Assembly (NCBI GenBank): GCA_022823105.1
Contig: JAJDXU010000176.1
Coordinates: forward strand, 1 to 16,326
Length of the DNA: 16,326 bases
Direction of reading: 5' to 3'
From: Dehalococcoidia bacterium
GTDB lineage: Bacteria; Chloroflexota; Dehalococcoidia; Lucifugimonadales; UBA3495
Shown piece after piece: positions 1-7,100 of this stretch; position 1 is the first letter of the stretch, and every line of letters begins with the position of its first letter. The notes under the pieces were generated by a model, which was given only the letters and a program-made list of their open reading frames with translations, did not search any database and was not told the origin of the DNA. A program made the position numbers and the translations under genes.

Positions 1-224
1 GCTCCGGTTGCCTGGTTTCAATCCCGGTGGGGCAATGCCCATGTGTCTCTGCGCCTGAAAGTCCCCGCAACCGGCCCGCGATCCCAACGCTTCCGGGTAA
101 AAATATCCTGTCCATCCCGTTGAACCTGTCCGCCCATGGCGGATCCTGTTTATCCCAGTAAATTCACCGTCCGTCACTGCCAATTCCGGCGCCGTCGCCG
201 ATCAAGACGCGATTGCCCCGGGCC
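1..224. other. Gene-free left edge, downstream of the kinase-fold gene
   Basis: No convincing ORF is seen here. The stretch lies 3' of the last gene of the minus-strand group. It holds two near-identical 14-mers (105-118 and 143-156) around a palindrome at 130-142, listed separately. GTTTCAATCCC at 15-25 resembles the start of many CRISPR repeats, but only one copy is inside the window. No hairpin followed by a T-run was found that could serve as a terminator for the minus-strand genes. Confidence 0.6.
105..156. repeat. Intergenic repeat with palindromic centre
   Basis: ATCCTGTCCATCCC (105-118) and ATCCTGTTTATCCC (143-156) differ at two positions. A third partial copy, CCTGTCC, begins at about 125. 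Between them lies the palindrome CCGCCCATGGCGG (130-142), which can form a short hairpin. Similar CAGGAT-type intergenic repeats recur in many environmental bacterial genomes, but I know of no established function. The position just downstream of a gene fits a dispersed extragenic repeat or a 3' UTR structure. Confidence 0.45.
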
Positions 225-1115
225 TTAGCGAGCCAGTAACAAGCCATCGCGCAGAGCGTCGGCAGCCGCCGGGCCGAACCGGGAGGCGATCATCGCTGCC
301 CCTTCCCCGGCGATGCGCCAATCGCGAGATTGGATCTGTTCGACCGTCTGTCCGGCAAGCCTTTGCCCGTACTCGGATATGAACTTGCCCAAGGCGTCGG
401 CATCACCGCCGCCGGTCATCTGCTGGAACAAGCGGAACATGGGGTCGGTGCGCGCGGCGTTCCAGGCGTCCTCGAACGTCAGGCTCTCAGGATGGTTGTC
501 CAACAGGAGGGCCACGCCAAAATCGATCAGCCGGATCGTACCGTCGTCGAGCAGGATGATATGAGACCGACCTTCCGGGTCCGAGATGGTGGCATCGTTG
601 TAGCAAACGCCAGCCCCGTGCAGCCGGGACAGCCCACCGCCCAATTTCGCGCCCACTGCGCGCATGAGGTCGGGCGTCGCCTCGTTCGCTGGCAGTTCGG
701 TCAGGAAAGTACCATCGACGTATTCCTCGGTGATGAACCCGTCGATGGTGGACATCTGTGCCGGCCCGATCTGGAGTTGCCCGGCTGTTTCGGCGATCAC
801 GGCCTCCCGGCTGCCCTGGCAGGGTTTGATCACGATGCCGGTATCACCGGAGGCGATAATCGCGACGCGCCCGCGTGTACGACCTTCGTACCGTATGCTC
901 ACCCCGATCGAATCCGGTCCATAAACGAGAGGATACGAGGCGGGGAACAGTCCGTAAACCGAAAACCGCTCGATGCGATCATCAGCGAGCAACCCGTCCC
1001 ACAGCGCGGCGTCCTCCCGCGCCACAGGCCAAAGGGGCCACAGCCGTTCCGGACATTGTGCAGCGAACACCGCCGCATCCCGCTCTCTGATGGCAGCAGG
1101 CTCCAACGTGGTCAA
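225..1115 (-). CDS. Protein-kinase-fold protein (Bud32/Kdo-kinase-like)
   Basis: The 296-residue product has a recognisable kinase skeleton. There is a VIK lysine at K97, an alpha-C-type glutamate near E109 and a hinge-like EEYVDG at 130-135. The catalytic loop starts LHGAG at H166 and continues to D174 in YND, and a metal-binding DFG lies at 198-200. Small kinases of the Bud32/RIO/Kdo type share this layout. The loop position usually held by asparagine appears to be H185, so activity is uncertain. The substrate cannot be read from the sequence. The start used is a TTG at 1115 with only a weak upstream AGGAA. The same frame is open back to the TGA stop of the DUF952 gene, adding 23 codons that read like protein, so the true N-terminus may be longer. 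It is the last gene of the group starting at fmdB. Confidence 0.6.
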   Translation of the reverse strand: MTTLEPAAIRERDAAVFAAQCPERLWPLWPVAREDAALWDGLLADDRIERFSVYGLFPASYPLVYGPDSIGVSIRYEGRTRGRVAIIASGDTGIVIKPCQGSREAVIAETAGQLQIGPAQMSTIDGFITEEYVDGTFLTELPANEATPDLMRAVGAKLGGGLSRLHGAGVCYNDATISDPEGRSHIILLDDGTIRLIDFGVALLLDNHPESLTFEDAWNAARTDPMFRLFQQMTGGGDADALGKFISEYGQRLAGQTVEQIQSRDWRIAGEGAAMIASRFGPAAADALRDGLLLAR

Positions 1116-1184
1116 GCCGGCGATGACGTTCCTGAGGGCTTCCAGTTGATCGTCGGAGTAGCCGATGGTGCGCCTCAGCGGGAT

Positions 1185-1541
1185 TCAGTTGTGGTCGGTC
1201 AGGGAAAACTCGCTGGGGTCCGCCGGTTGGGGGACCAGGGATCTCACTCGCACCACCGCATCCGGATCGATCGGCCCGTATACGTGAGGATAGATTTCGC
1301 CCGATCTGGCGGGCTCGCGGATCACCGGCGAGTCTTCGTCCAACCACTCCGTGTCGACGTCCAAGGCCAACAGGTCGGTGCGCCCGGCAAACAAACGGGC
1401 GGCGACTCGCAACATCTGCTCCTCATCAGCGCTGGCGTGGATGAACCCTTCCTCCGCCAGCGACGGGGCCCGATATTCCCCAGCGGCTCTGCCGGCCTCC
1501 CAATCGTCGCGAAAGGCCAGGTGGTAGATGATGGAGGGCAT
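1185..1541 (-). CDS. DUF952 family protein
   Basis: This 118-residue protein matches the DUF952 pattern along its length. It has an N-terminal IYHLAF strand, then EGFIHAS at about residues 31-37, a downstream Q followed by VAARLFAG, and LLALDVD. Near the C-terminus it has YPHVYGPI followed by DAVV. The biochemical role of DUF952 is not established; members are small cytosolic proteins. The ATG at 1541 lies three bases after the stop of the serine hydrolase, with no clear ribosome binding site of its own, so translation is probably coupled. The stop codon is in the same reading frame as the downstream kinase-fold ORF. Confidence 0.8.
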   Translation of the reverse strand: MPSIIYHLAFRDDWEAGRAAGEYRAPSLAEEGFIHASADEEQMLRVAARLFAGRTDLLALDVDTEWLDEDSPVIREPARSGEIYPHVYGPIDPDAVVRVRSLVPQPADPSEFSLTDHN

Positions 1542-1544
1542 CGG

Positions 1545-2651
1545 CTACCGACAGGCGGCCCGCACGGCCCGGGATATGGCAGCCAGACGCGGATTGTTGG
1601 TCGCGCTCGCTCGGAACCCGTTGGTGATGTAGGCCACTGCCAGGCCCATTTCCGGGTCGGCCCATCCGACGGAGGTACCGGCTCCGCCGTGGCCGAAGGT
1701 GCCGGCGCCGGCGTGGGCGGTGACTCCCATGCGGTTGTCGTCCAGCACCAGGCCCAGCGACCGGCGCATCCGCGTGCCCAGCGAGAAATCGTTGGCCTCA
1801 AGCTGCAGACGGGTACCCTCTGACACCGTCTCGGGTTTCATAATGCGTACGCCATCCAGTTCGCCGCCGTTGCACAGCATTGCATAGAAGCGCGCCAGGC
1901 CCGTTGCGGCGAAGATCCCGCCGCCGGCCGGATGTACGGCCTGGTGAACCTCGGGACGGTTGTAGGGGCGTATCATGCCGGGTCGGTCGCAGTCCTCCAT
2001 GGCGTGGATGCGTGAAACGCGGCCCTCCAGTTCCGGAGGGAGGCCCACGTAGCCATCAAATATCCCGAGCGGGTCCAGGATCTCCTCACGGAGGAAGACG
2101 CCGATGTGTCGCCCGTCGATGCGCTGAACCAGTTCACCTATCACCCACCCGAAGTTGCGGGGGTGGTAGGCCATGATCTGACCGGCCGGGTAGTCGGGGA
2201 TAACGTCCTCCATGCACTTGACCACGTAGTCCCAGTCCTGCCATCGGTCCCAGGAAAGTTCCGGCGGAGTTTCAGGGAATCCACCCCGGTGGGTGAGGAT
2301 GTGCCGGATGGTCACGCCGCCCTTGTTGTGCTTTGCGAAGCCGGGCCAATGCTGGGCGACCGTGTCGTCCCAATGGAGTTGGCCCCGCTCCCACAGGATG
2401 TGCAGGCACGCCGCAGCGAGCGGCTTGGTGGACGAGTAGAGTATGAACATGGTGTCGGCACTCACGGGAGCGCCGGCGGCATCGTCAGCCAGCCCACCCC
2501 AGATGTTCACGGCGAGCTTGCCGTGTCGGTACACGGCCAATCCCGCGCCGGGATGGAGCCCCCGGTCTATCTGCTGGTGGAACAGCTTTTCCAGATCCTC
2601 AACGGCGGCGGGGTCCATCCCAACCTGGTCTAGTACGGCGGCGGTGGTCAT
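1545..2651 (-). CDS. Serine hydrolase, class C beta-lactamase/esterase family
   Basis: The 368-residue protein has the beta-lactamase-family (PF00144) signature. The nucleophile motif is SSTK, with S73 and K76. The tyrosine motif begins YHPRN at Y162, followed by GWVIGEL. A GHGGAG motif around H321 takes the place of the KTG box. Family members are family VIII esterases, D-aminopeptidases and beta-lactamase-like hydrolases that use the Ser-Lys-Tyr set. No signal peptide is visible, so a cytosolic esterase is more likely than a periplasmic antibiotic hydrolase. The ATG at 2651 is preceded by GAGG about eight bases upstream, lying next to the stop of the SCP2-like gene. Natural substrate is unknown. 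Confidence 0.88.
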   Translation of the reverse strand: MTTAAVLDQVGMDPAAVEDLEKLFHQQIDRGLHPGAGLAVYRHGKLAVNIWGGLADDAAGAPVSADTMFILYSSTKPLAAACLHILWERGQLHWDDTVAQHWPGFAKHNKGGVTIRHILTHRGGFPETPPELSWDRWQDWDYVVKCMEDVIPDYPAGQIMAYHPRNFGWVIGELVQRIDGRHIGVFLREEILDPLGIFDGYVGLPPELEGRVSRIHAMEDCDRPGMIRPYNRPEVHQAVHPAGGGIFAATGLARFYAMLCNGGELDGVRIMKPETVSEGTRLQLEANDFSLGTRMRRSLGLVLDDNRMGVTAHAGAGTFGHGGAGTSVGWADPEMGLAVAYITNGFRASATNNPRLAAISRAVRAACR

Positions 2652-2663
2652 CGGCAGTCCTCG

Positions 2664-3101
2664 TCAGTCGGCGAATGTGGTTTCCAGGTTGGCGGACAGG
2701 TCAAAAAAATGCTGCAGGCTCTGGTTGTACCTGAAGAACAGGTCGGCCCTCAGTTGGTCGCCCGTGGCGTTATTGGAAATCTCGTGGATCATGTCCAGGC
2801 TCACCAACGTCTGTCCGGCCTCGGCTCCATTGTTGGCCTTGATGTTTTCCAGCATCGTGCGCCAGGCGTCGCTCTCCATCTCGATGAAAAAGTCAACGTT
2901 GATCAGGTCATATTCGTTGCCGGTCCGGACCGACTTGCACTCGAATGCCTCGAAGGTGATCACGAAAACGTCGTCAGCGATTTTCACTCCCATGTCGGCG
3001 TCCACGGTGCCGAACTGGCGATAACCGGCGTCCTCGTTGACCAATGCCTGCAGGGCCTGGAACCAGGCCAATGAGGGAAATGCGACAGCTTCGTCAGCCA
3101 T
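2664..3101 (-). CDS. Small SCP2-like (sterol carrier/lipid-binding) protein
   Basis: The 145-residue acidic protein starts with a helix containing PSLAWFQALQAL. Alternating strands follow (VDADMGVKI, VFVITFEAF, DFFIEME), then two helical stretches (WRTMLENI, and LFFRYNQSLQHFFDL). This order resembles small SCP2-domain proteins, in which a beta-sheet and helices form a lipid-binding tunnel, but there is no diagnostic motif. The assignment is therefore by overall pattern only. The ATG at 3101 has GGGAGG about ten bases upstream. It sits 44 bases after the FmdB-like gene and 12 bases before the serine hydrolase, and is probably cotranscribed with both. No signal peptide or membrane segment is seen. 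Confidence 0.5.
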   Translation of the reverse strand: MADEAVAFPSLAWFQALQALVNEDAGYRQFGTVDADMGVKIADDVFVITFEAFECKSVRTGNEYDLINVDFFIEMESDAWRTMLENIKANNGAEAGQTLVSLDMIHEISNNATGDQLRADLFFRYNQSLQHFFDLSANLETTFAD

Positions 3102-3145
3102 TCGGATGTAGCCTCCCGGGACAAAGGGACGGCGCGGCGCCGACC

Positions 3146-3454
3146 CTATTCGTTGAAGTAAGGATCACCGCTCTTGTCGGCAGATGAAAAGGGCGCCATC
3201 TGGCGCAGGTAGTGGTCCGGATCCGACCCGGGGGACGCCTTGCCCAGCGCATCGTCCACCATCTTGTAGTATCGAGGATCCAGGTTGCGGTATTCGTCGG
3301 CCTCGGTGCGACCCTGGGAAAAGGACGACATGATGCGTTCCATGCCCGTGTCTCCGCAATGAGAGCAATCGACGGGCCGAGCGGCAGAGGCCACTTTGAA
3401 GAAGAAACTGCTGACCCGGTGACAGGCCTGGCAACGGTATTCATAGATGGGCAT
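3146..3454 (-). CDS. FmdB-like zinc ribbon protein
   Basis: The start is placed at the ATG at 3454 because MPIYEYRC is the canonical N-terminus of the FmdB/CxxC_CXXC_SSSS family. Upstream in-frame codons to 3520 are not conserved-looking and lie inside the promoter region. The 102-residue product has two CxxC pairs, C8/C11 and C30/C33, forming a one-zinc ribbon. The MERIMSSF segment after the second pair is also typical. The C-terminal half contains charged, tyrosine-rich helix (EYRNLDPRYYKMVDDAL). The family is often described as putative regulatory, but no defined activity is established. It is the first gene after the promoter at 3529-3557, with a leader of roughly 70 bases. Confidence 0.85.
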   Translation of the reverse strand: MPIYEYRCQACHRVSSFFFKVASAARPVDCSHCGDTGMERIMSSFSQGRTEADEYRNLDPRYYKMVDDALGKASPGSDPDHYLRQMAPFSSADKSGDPYFNE

Positions 3455-3528
3455 GTTTACTATCTTTGGTCTCGTTGACCTTCCGGAGGCGTGGCCCACG
3501 GCATGGCCGCTGCGCGACACCGCAGAGG

Positions 3529-3557
3529 ATGGTATCGGAACGCCCGGGCGGTGTCAA
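3529..3557 (-). promoter_or_regulatory. Sigma70-type promoter for the fmdB-like gene group
   Basis: On the minus strand TTGACA (forward 3552-3557) is followed by a 17-base spacer and TACCAT (forward 3529-3534). The -35 is a perfect match and the -10 matches four of six positions. The spacer contains the perfect palindrome CGCCCGGGCG (3541-3550), which could be an operator. The promoter starts right after the TrmO-like stop codon, so it likely separates this gene group from the oxidase operon. Confidence 0.6.
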
Positions 3558-3562
3558 AACGG

Positions 3563-4015
3563 TCATCCCGGTTCAGGGTCGCCGTCGTAACCCGCATGGT
3601 GGTGCTTGATATCAATCAGCGGAGAGCCGTCCTGAGCGTCCAGTTCAACAACCTCCAGGATTGCTTCACCGCTGGATTCATCCACGCGCGCCGCCAGAAT
3701 GCGAGCGACGGTGGCTCCGATGAAATTGGGCCGGTATTGGCTCCGCGTCGCGAATACCCCACGAATGGGATTGGCCGGGTTGTGTCCCGGATGCAGCTGC
3801 AGTTCGTATCCCCTGGACGGGGCCAGGTGCAGCGCGAACAACGTAAGTATCCGATCTCCGGGCTCCAGGCCCATGATCCCGTCGGCAAATTCGGGGTACA
3901 CCACGATGGTGGACCGCTCTTGCCGCATTTGTTCCGACGGCGCGTAACCGGTGAAACGGCTGCGTATAAAGCCGATGGGGACGATGCTGATCGGTTCACG
4001 CCTCGGATCGGACAT
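3563..4015 (-). CDS. trmO: TrmO-like tRNA (adenine-N6)-methyltransferase, TsaA/UPF0066 family
   Basis: The 150-residue protein carries the TsaA-like beta-barrel signature. It begins with PIGFIRS (13-19), then LEPGDRILTLFALHLA, and RGVFATRSQYRPN at about 85-97 followed by IG. LDAQDGSPLIDIK (135-147) matches the usual LDxxDGTPxLDIKPY, except that the final PY is replaced by HHH. Known TrmO uses SAM to methylate t6A37 of threonine tRNA; many TsaA-like proteins are unassigned. The ATG at 4015 is five bases from the hydrolase stop and lacks a Shine-Dalgarno site, implying translational coupling. An in-frame open stretch to 4447 is a shadow of the hydrolase gene and was not included. Confidence 0.82.
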   Translation of the reverse strand: MSDPRREPISIVPIGFIRSRFTGYAPSEQMRQERSTIVVYPEFADGIMGLEPGDRILTLFALHLAPSRGYELQLHPGHNPANPIRGVFATRSQYRPNFIGATVARILAARVDESSGEAILEVVELDAQDGSPLIDIKHHHAGYDGDPEPG

Positions 4016-4020
4016 TGGCG

Positions 4021-4899
4021 TCAATCCGCGGCCGCTGCCACGCTGGCGGCGGATAGCGACGCCAGCCAATCCAGCACGGCGGCGCCGGCCTGGGGCATCA
4101 TGTTGGTGAGCGAATGGTTCCCGCCCTCCAGCACCAGGTACTCGGCCCGCGGGCTGTTGACCGCTGCGGTGATCATGTCCTGGGGCACGTCCAGCAATCG
4201 GGTATGAGTTTCCAGGGAGCCCGACAGAACGAACAGCGGCACTCTGATGTTGGGGGCGTGCTGGATTATGTTGTAGCGTTCCAACGGGCCGTGCTTGTCG
4301 AGATAGGCGGCTGCTGAGAACAATTCCTTGATCGGGAAGTCCACTGAGAACAGATCCAGGGCGCGGCCTTCGCCTTCCATACGGTCTGCGGTCTCCAGGT
4401 TGGCGCGGAACTCCGCGGCGTCGTCCGATTCCAGGTAATACGAGCACGAAAGCCGAACCGGCGAAACGGGAATCACGGCTGCGACCCGACCGTCGTTTTC
4501 GGTTGCGGCGTAGTACGCGACTTTCACAGCGCCCATGCTGTGCCCCAGGATCGCGATGCGCTGGTATCCGAGACTCGCCAGGTAATCAACGCCCGCCCTG
4601 AGATCCTGCTTGCCCGTGGACAGGATCTCAAAGGCGTTGCCCTCGGCGATTCCGGTCTGGCGGTCCACCCACACGGTGTCGTGGCCGCGGGTGTTGAGGG
4701 TCAACGCAGCGTACCCCTGGTTCCGCAGGTCGTTGGCCATGTTGGCGGTGGCGGGCGTGTAGAAGGCCCGGCCGGAACCGTGTATGCACAGGATGGCATC
4801 GACCGGGCCGGCAGGCGTGGCGTCGGGCGCCGGTTCGAAAAATGCGCCGTCCAGTTCCATGCCGTCGGCGGCGGTAAGGCGAATCAGGTCAACCAGCAT
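4021..4899 (-). CDS. Alpha/beta hydrolase
   Basis: The 292-residue protein has an alpha/beta hydrolase fold. IHGSG (39-43) forms the oxyanion-hole loop, GHSMG (119-123) holds the nucleophile S121, and GGNHSL holds the catalytic histidine H262. The acid is probably in the SGSLETH segment (226-232), where a glutamate stands in the usual aspartate region. The sequence before the nucleophile (DLRAGVDYLASLG) resembles the dienelactone hydrolase and Bem46-like branch. The protein lacks a signal peptide. The ATG at 4899 has a strong GGAGG about eight bases upstream. The gene follows the cytochrome c lipoprotein by 42 bases, with no terminator seen between them, so it may be read through from the oxidase operon. 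Its substrate is unknown. Confidence 0.85.
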   Translation of the reverse strand: MLVDLIRLTAADGMELDGAFFEPAPDATPAGPVDAILCIHGSGRAFYTPATANMANDLRNQGYAALTLNTRGHDTVWVDRQTGIAEGNAFEILSTGKQDLRAGVDYLASLGYQRIAILGHSMGAVKVAYYAATENDGRVAAVIPVSPVRLSCSYYLESDDAAEFRANLETADRMEGEGRALDLFSVDFPIKELFSAAAYLDKHGPLERYNIIQHAPNIRVPLFVLSGSLETHTRLLDVPQDMITAAVNSPRAEYLVLEGGNHSLTNMMPQAGAAVLDWLASLSAASVAAAAD

Positions 4900-4941
4900 G
4901 GTGCAGTCCTCCGTCGGTTCGGGGTCGGTAACACCGGCATA

Positions 4942-5415
4942 TTACCGCTGTTGCAGCAGGAATGCCACCAGCGCGTCCACGTCGGCGTCGGTCAGCGTGA
5001 TGGTATTCATGACGTTCAGCATCAGGTTGCAATCAGTGCCTTCGACGGTGTATGCGCACGAATCGACGATGGACTCGCGGAGATATTGCTCGGCGGTGTA
5101 GCCGGGAATGCGATTCGCAGCCACCGAAACAATCCCGTCAAGGTCCGGGCCAAGCACGCCGTTGGCGACTCCTTCGATGGCGTGGCAGGCGCCGCAACCT
5201 CCGCCGGCCGCAAACAACTCTCGACCCGACGCGATGGTCGCAGCGTTGACCGCAACGGGCTCACCCGCTGTGGGAGCCGGTTGCGTTGGGACATCGTCGG
5301 AGCGGGGCGGTCGCGGTTCCGTCGCAACCGTGGGGCTGGGATCGCCGCCGCTGCAAGCCCCAGCGGCGGCGATGAAAGCGAACAGGATAATGAGCGCCAG
5401 CGCGGAGCGGCGCAT
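4942..5415 (-). CDS. Lipoprotein cytochrome c, paralogue of the neighbouring fused domain
   Basis: The 157-residue protein starts with an export signal (MRRSALALIILFAF) ending in AAGAC, so C21 is a likely lipid anchor. A low-complexity Pro/Thr linker follows, then one heme c site CGACH (C74, C77, H78). The heme methionine is probably M132 or M136 in NLMLNVM. An extra cysteine pair, C120 and C129, may form a disulfide. From the heme motif through NRIPGY to RESI the protein closely parallels the C-terminal domain of the upstream subunit IV fusion, pointing to a local duplication. It should be tethered outside the membrane and pass electrons toward the CuA site. The ATG at 5415 is eight bases after the previous stop with no ribosome binding site, implying coupling. 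Confidence 0.88.
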   Translation of the reverse strand: MRRSALALIILFAFIAAAGACSGGDPSPTVATEPRPPRSDDVPTQPAPTAGEPVAVNAATIASGRELFAAGGGCGACHAIEGVANGVLGPDLDGIVSVAANRIPGYTAEQYLRESIVDSCAYTVEGTDCNLMLNVMNTITLTDADVDALVAFLLQQR

Positions 5416-5423
5416 CGGAATGT

Positions 5424-6278
5424 CTACTGGAGGCTGAGCAGGTATTCCACCAGGAGGTCGATGTCTTCGTCGGTCAGCGCGGGCAGGATGCCGGCCATCG
5501 TCGACAGCATCAAGTTGCCGTCATAATCCTGGTCGAGGCCGTCGGCAGTCCCGGCGGCGTACACGTCGGGTTCGAGGATTGATTCCCTGATGTAATCCTC
5601 GGCGGAATAACCGGGTATCCGGTTGCCGGCGGCGGAGCCTATTCCGTCCAGGGACGGGCCAAGCACCCCCTGCGCGACGCCGGAGATAGCGTGGCAGGAC
5701 GAGCAGGCGGCTGCGCCAACGAACAGTGCCTCCCCCGGCGATGAGGCCGCGCCGGCAGCGCCCGCCGCCGCAGGAGGTGGGCAGGCGCCCACGGGACACG
5801 GAGTGGGTACAACCAACGCCTCGAAATGATGCTCCGCTTCGGCGACGTGATGCTCGAACGGCTCCTGACGATTCTCTGAGAACGCCCGGGGCGTCGGCCG
5901 GAAAACGCCGAACAGCAGCACCAGGGCCAGGGCGACGGCGAGCCCCAGGGCGAGGCCGGCCACGAAAATCTGCCACAACAGCGGGTTTTCGAACTTCAGG
6001 TGCATGAAGAACGCGACCACGCAGAAAAATTTGATGACGGACAGGATGACGAGAGGAGCGATGACGATTCCGGAGCCCTGCAAGCCCTCGGGCACGATGA
6101 TCAGGAACTCAACCAGAGTGATGACGGCCAGGAATATCGCGAGCAGGCCGTATTGCTTGAGACCGCCGTGTACTCCCTCAGGAACACGCCCGAAGAAGAA
6201 CCGCGAGATGCCGGCGTCTTCGTGTCCGCCGTGCTCTTCGTGCGGCAGGGCGCCTTCGTGGCCGGGGTTACTGCTCAT
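5424..6278 (-). CDS. coxD: Cytochrome c oxidase subunit IV fused to a cytochrome c domain
   Basis: The 284-residue protein has two parts. Residues 1-130 are a prokaryotic subunit IV (COX4_pro-like): a His/Glu-rich start, then membrane segments at about 42-63, 71-93 and 101-125 with the FFMHLKFE loop. A linker with a CPVGAC pair and Pro/Ala-rich sequence leads to a cytochrome c domain with CSSCH (C192, C195, H196) and a likely methionine ligand at M257 or M261. Normal subunit IV is about 100 residues with no heme, so this is a fusion. The third segment would place the C-terminus on the outer face, where a heme c domain must sit. The ATG at 6278 has AGGAGG about ten bases upstream. It follows coxC by 58 bases. 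Confidence 0.87.
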   Translation of the reverse strand: MSSNPGHEGALPHEEHGGHEDAGISRFFFGRVPEGVHGGLKQYGLLAIFLAVITLVEFLIIVPEGLQGSGIVIAPLVILSVIKFFCVVAFFMHLKFENPLLWQIFVAGLALGLAVALALVLLFGVFRPTPRAFSENRQEPFEHHVAEAEHHFEALVVPTPCPVGACPPPAAAGAAGAASSPGEALFVGAAACSSCHAISGVAQGVLGPSLDGIGSAAGNRIPGYSAEDYIRESILEPDVYAAGTADGLDQDYDGNLMLSTMAGILPALTDEDIDLLVEYLLSLQ

Positions 6279-6336
6279 TGCGTGAGTGCCTCCTGGGTAC
6301 CTGCAAATCTTTAGTCGAGATGGTTTGAAATCAGAT

Positions 6337-7041
6337 CTACAGGATCACACCGGTGATCCACTGCCAGCCCTGAGCCGCGGCGTGCGCTGCGTCCGGGCCG
6401 GCATCAAATCCGCCGATCAGGTACAGCAGGGTGAAGATCACGATCCAGACGATGTCAACGAAGTGCCAGTACAGGCCGGCGATGTCCACGTCCTCACCCG
6501 ATGGTCGTCCGGCAGGGTTGCGCCAGGCAATGATCGTCAGGCACAGGAGCCAGAACAATCCCAGCGTCACGTGGGCTCCGTGGAATCCGGTCAGGGTGAA
6601 GAACGTGCTGCTGAACAGGTTGGTCTCGTAACGCAGTCCCTCGACGCGGAACAGGTTGAACTCATACACCTGGAAGCCGATGAAGGTCGCGCCCAATATG
6701 ATGGTGGCGATCAACCACTGGATCAGCCGTTTCTGGTTGCCGTTGCGAGCGGCCGCCACTCCCATCACCATTGCAAAGGAGCTCATCAGCAACACGAACG
6801 TACTGACGGTGGTTATCGGGACGTCGATGATGTCCTTGGGATAGGGTCCAACAATGCTCTGACCCCGGTACACCATGTAGGTTGCGATGAGAGAGCCGAA
6901 GAACAGGCAGTCCGAGCCCAGAAACACCCACATGAGGAGTTTCCGGTGGGTTATGCCGGTGGTTGTTTCCTCCTCGTGGGCGGGAGGATGCGCCGACGGG
7001 TCATGTTCCGGCGGAGCATGTGTGGTATCTACGTGGGCCAA
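6337..7041 (-). CDS. coxC: Cytochrome c oxidase subunit III
   Basis: The 234-residue membrane protein has five predicted helices (about 35-58, 76-96, 105-125, 142-172 and 191-211). This matches the short bacterial subunit III that lacks the first two helices of the seven-helix form. Family features include FLGSDCLFFGSL, FQVYEFNLF with the conserved glutamate near 127, FFTLTGFHGAHVTLG and YWHFVDIVWI. The protein stabilises subunit I and its proton-pumping turnover. The start is a TTG at 7041, chosen because AGGAGG lies six bases upstream and no nearby ATG fits. The N-terminal 25 residues are rich in histidine, proline and glutamate. It follows coxA by 59 bases in the same operon. Confidence 0.95.
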   Translation of the reverse strand: MAHVDTTHAPPEHDPSAHPPAHEEETTTGITHRKLLMWVFLGSDCLFFGSLIATYMVYRGQSIVGPYPKDIIDVPITTVSTFVLLMSSFAMVMGVAAARNGNQKRLIQWLIATIILGATFIGFQVYEFNLFRVEGLRYETNLFSSTFFTLTGFHGAHVTLGLFWLLCLTIIAWRNPAGRPSGEDVDIAGLYWHFVDIVWIVIFTLLYLIGGFDAGPDAAHAAAQGWQWITGVIL

Positions 7042-7100
7042 CGAGCGCCTCCTGCATGCAGCGGTTGACGATTGGTCAGAAACTGTGCGGCCGGACCGGT

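Noticed and set aside
15..50. CRISPR array
   Set aside because: Only one repeat-like copy is present at the window edge, so an array cannot be called.
330..1823. 497-codon open frame on the plus strand
   Set aside because: It is antisense to three recognised minus-strand genes, has no family features and reads as a high-GC shadow.
4540..5526. 328-codon open frame on the plus strand
   Set aside because: Antisense to the hydrolase and cytochrome c genes, low-complexity and without a recognisable domain.
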